Shown: one piece after another, positions 61,804 through 64,000 of the stretch
Layout: every line of letters starts with the position of its first letter
Position numbering within the stretch: position 1 is the first letter of the stretch
Assembly (NCBI GenBank): GCA_030248215.1
Contig: JASANG010001084.1
Span: 1-64,000 of the forward strand
Length of the DNA: 64,000 nt
Direction of reading: 5' to 3'
DNA from: Enoplolaimus lenunculus
Lineage: Eukaryota > Nematoda > Enoplea > Enoplida > Thoracostomopsidae
The notes under the pieces: model-generated
What the model was told of the DNA's origin: nothing
Database searches by the model: none
Seen by the model: the letters and a program-made list of their open reading frames with translations, nothing else
Translations under genes and position numbers: made by a program

Positions 61804-62348
61804 CTGATATTTAAGAAAAAATTTCTTACATTTGAGAAATATAATTAGCAAGGTTGTCTTGAAAAGTACTTCTGCTATAACAGAAAAGTTTTCAAAAAAG
61901 TTATGAAGTAAAGTTGGAAAATAAACGTTTTCCAGTTTAGTATTAGAAAAAATCTCTTAAATATCAGAAAAACTTTTCAGATTTGCCACAGAAAAAACTG
62001 TTCTGAACATATTCAGAAATACTTTTTTGTGTGTAATGCAAAACGTCGTTCCAGTCGTGGACAAACGGACAAAAATTCACCACTGCGCATAGGCTTTGCT
62101 TGATTGCTTCACATTTGAGAAGAGTCTGTTTGCAAATTTTTATAAACAAAATGATGCGATACTTGTCATAATTTCTTCTATTATATAATTTTGGAGTAGA
62201 CATCGCTTACCATTTTATGAAATATGCTGTCGAATTATTCCTACTAACACGCAATCGACACCTTGGCCCAGAGTGGCTCGAAAAGCTGAACGTCAAAATG
62301 TCACATTGCAATAATCTCAAGTTTCCATCGCTATGTCATCCTTATTTA

Positions 62349-62526
62349 GGACCATGTAAAGATCAGGGGCGGAAGGTTGTCTGTTGGATTGAAACGGAGA
62401 AAGCTTCAGTTTTAGACTAACTTTTTGCATAGACTAACGCTTAGGCTTAGGTATAAAATGGTTTTTACTGATAATGCTTAGGACTATGCCTATACTAAAG
62501 TTACGTCCCTGTTCTATACATTGGTC
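62349..62526 (-). mobile_element. Family A MITE with perfect duplication
   Basis: CTTATTTA at 62341-62348 and 62527-62534. Ends GGACCATGTAAAGATCAGGG and CCTGTTCTATACATTGGTC. It sits 41 bp past the stop codon of the CCP gene, a second case of this family landing just after a stop codon. Confidence 0.9.
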
Positions 62527-62567
62527 CTTATTTAAAAGACAAAAAAAAATTAACAATTAAAAGTTAA

Positions 62568-63721
62568 TTAGTCATTACGTGAGCATGTCGGTAGGCTTGG
62601 GTGAAATATGCCCGGTGCGACACATGTAACTTCTGCGGATCCTTCCAGGAAACGCCGCTCAGTTAAATTGCACGATATAAAAACAGCATCACCGACGTGA
62701 ACCACATTTTGCAAAACGTTTACAGCACCAACAATGTTGGGAACCGTACAAGTACCTACAAATACAATAGACTGCATTTGTTATGTCCATATATCCATTC
62801 AAATTGACAAAATCAAATAACGTTCTACTTATAGTGAGCAACAAACCACAAAAGTGTGGAATAATTATAACCCCCTGAAAATTTTTGAACCATGCTTGTA
62901 TTAGTAATCGAAAACCCTTGTATGCCCCGTCCTCAAAAACCTTTACCCCCTTCCCTTTCTCACCAACACAGGATGGCGGCTCTGATGCAAGCACTCCGGC
63001 TGACGGACACATCACTTCATCTGGTCCAGTCAGCCTGTATCCAGCATCGCATTGGTATTTGGCAACTGCAGTAACGTTGATTTCGGACACATTGCCAACA
63101 ACGAATCCGTTCGATATTGCCGGAACAGAACAAAACCCTGGATTAATGCTGTGTTTACAATATAAATTTAAACCTTGCCACAAAATTTGTCACTGGTTTT
63201 ACGCTACCTCATATATGACATATATTGTGACAAGGCTTAAATTGACATTGTGAACGGTGAATAATTATAAAAAGAAACATGTTTTAGCGCATCTAAATAG
63301 CTCCGATTTTCAAATATGCTATATCTATACCAGTGGCTGTAAAAGTTTTTTTATTTACGAGCACGAATTAAGTTATAGCAAGACCTCGATGCTCTCGTTG
63401 CACAGCCTCACCTTATTCCGTTCGTTTCATACAACAAACTTGGACGCATCACAGCAGCCTGTGTTTATATCTCGGAAGAACTCAAAACCGCAAGATAATT
63501 ATAACTTGAATTACGCATTTTATACAGATTGCCAATTTAGGTAAACAAACCTTCACAAACTGGAAGCTCAGGGTCCCAAGCACCGCCGGTTCCGCACGTA
63601 ACCGAAGCTGAACCATATATCTTGTAATTTGGTTCACATTGATATTGAACAGCTGTTGACACGTCGACAATGTTAGGGGCATAAGTGAACCCGTTAGCGA
63701 CTTGAGGTACTTGGCAAGTTT
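62568..63721 (-). CDS. CCP (sushi) domain protein, three C-terminal domains; 5' part outside the window
   Basis: Exons 63721-63551, 63137-62964 and 62755-62568, each one CCP domain of about 57 residues with phase-1 borders, the usual sushi-exon arrangement. Each shows the C-x-V-P start, the Y-x-C middle, a G-x-x-x-V-x-C segment and the terminal P-x-C: CQVPQVANGF..VQYQCEPNY..VTCGTGGAW..LPVC; CSVPAISNGF..AKYQCDAGY..VMCPSAG..PPSC; CTVPNIVGAV..FISCNLTERR..VTCVAPG..LPTC. These modules mediate extracellular binding in complement, adhesion and other surface proteins. The last exon reads into a TAA stop after SRND. A GTAATG just before it could be a phase-1 donor, so the gene may continue. Confidence 0.88.
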
Positions 63722-64000
63722 CTAACAATACACAAAATTGTAAATGAAAACGCGGTGAAATGGTAATTTGTTTAGAAAACTACAAACAGCAGACATTAAA
63801 TATTTAAGTAACAAAAGTGTGGGCTTCGGAGAGTTATTTTCGATAATGTTTTAATATGAGAATAAACAAATCACTTAAAACGCTATTTCATGAGATCAAT
63901 GCTGAACCTTTGTATGAATTAATATTCGCTGTGATTCAACCAAAATTTGAAGACATGAAGACAACTGCTGAAATATAAAAAAAACTTAAGATTTAGATTT

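Noticed and set aside
61964-62203. First exon of the Cys-rich gene (LLKCEAIKQSLC)
   Set aside because: The composition is suggestive and there is a CAAACAG acceptor, but its apparent donor leaves phase 1, which does not fit the next exon. I left it out of the gene model.

Overview
This is eukaryotic, AT-rich, intron-rich genomic DNA from an invertebrate animal. Coding sequence is split into many short exons bounded by GT...AG junctions, with acceptors mostly of the TTTTAG/TTTTCAG type. Gene content is metazoan: a claudin-like tetraspan protein, a spectraplakin/plectin-type cytolinker and a CCP (sushi) protein. The nearest comparison I can make for the plakin gene is nematode VAB-10A. Compact acceptors, one apparent 48-nt intron and TTAGGC-type arrays also fit a nematode. 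However, those arrays turn out to sit inside MITEs, so they are weak evidence for the clade and I leave the phylum open.

Layout. 0.9-5.6 kb, plus strand: five-exon claudin/PMP22-like gene of about 269 residues. 5.8-19.1 kb: no gene recognised; a graveyard of short terminal-inverted-repeat (TIR) elements and minisatellites. 19.2-50.4 kb, plus strand: one large spectraplakin gene, 27 recognised exons and about 3,530 residues. It reads as a charged disordered head, a plakin domain with embedded SH3, an E4R4-type single alpha-helix, then about 42 plakin-repeat motifs, most of them in one 5.4-kb exon. No CH (actin-binding) domain is seen, so this is probably an intermediate-filament/junction-anchoring isoform. 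50.5-56.4 kb: repeats, plus one candidate phase-1 cassette exon at 54.6 kb that could belong to a longer isoform. 56.5-61.8 kb, minus strand: three exons of an unrecognised cysteine-rich protein with a good 3' end. 62.6-63.7 kb, minus strand: the last three CCP domains of a gene that continues beyond the right edge.

The repeat fraction is the most unusual part. I can define at least ten families of short non-autonomous DNA transposons from their own TIRs, and for most of them from target-site duplications (TSDs). Family A (8-bp TSD, ends GGCCCATGT...ACATGGGCC) carries internal (GCCTAA)n arrays and accounts for the telomere-like repeats scattered through the window. Several copies sit within a few bases of a splice site or stop codon. 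Family B has TTAA-flanked ends and a tRNA-Gly-like core, and occurs as the same dimer at two loci. Family C is a long-TIR element, one copy of which has a fourfold tandem amplification of one arm. A PIF/Harbinger-like element (family D) is inserted inside a family A copy with both TSDs readable. I saw no LTR retrotransposon, Polinton or LINE coding region.
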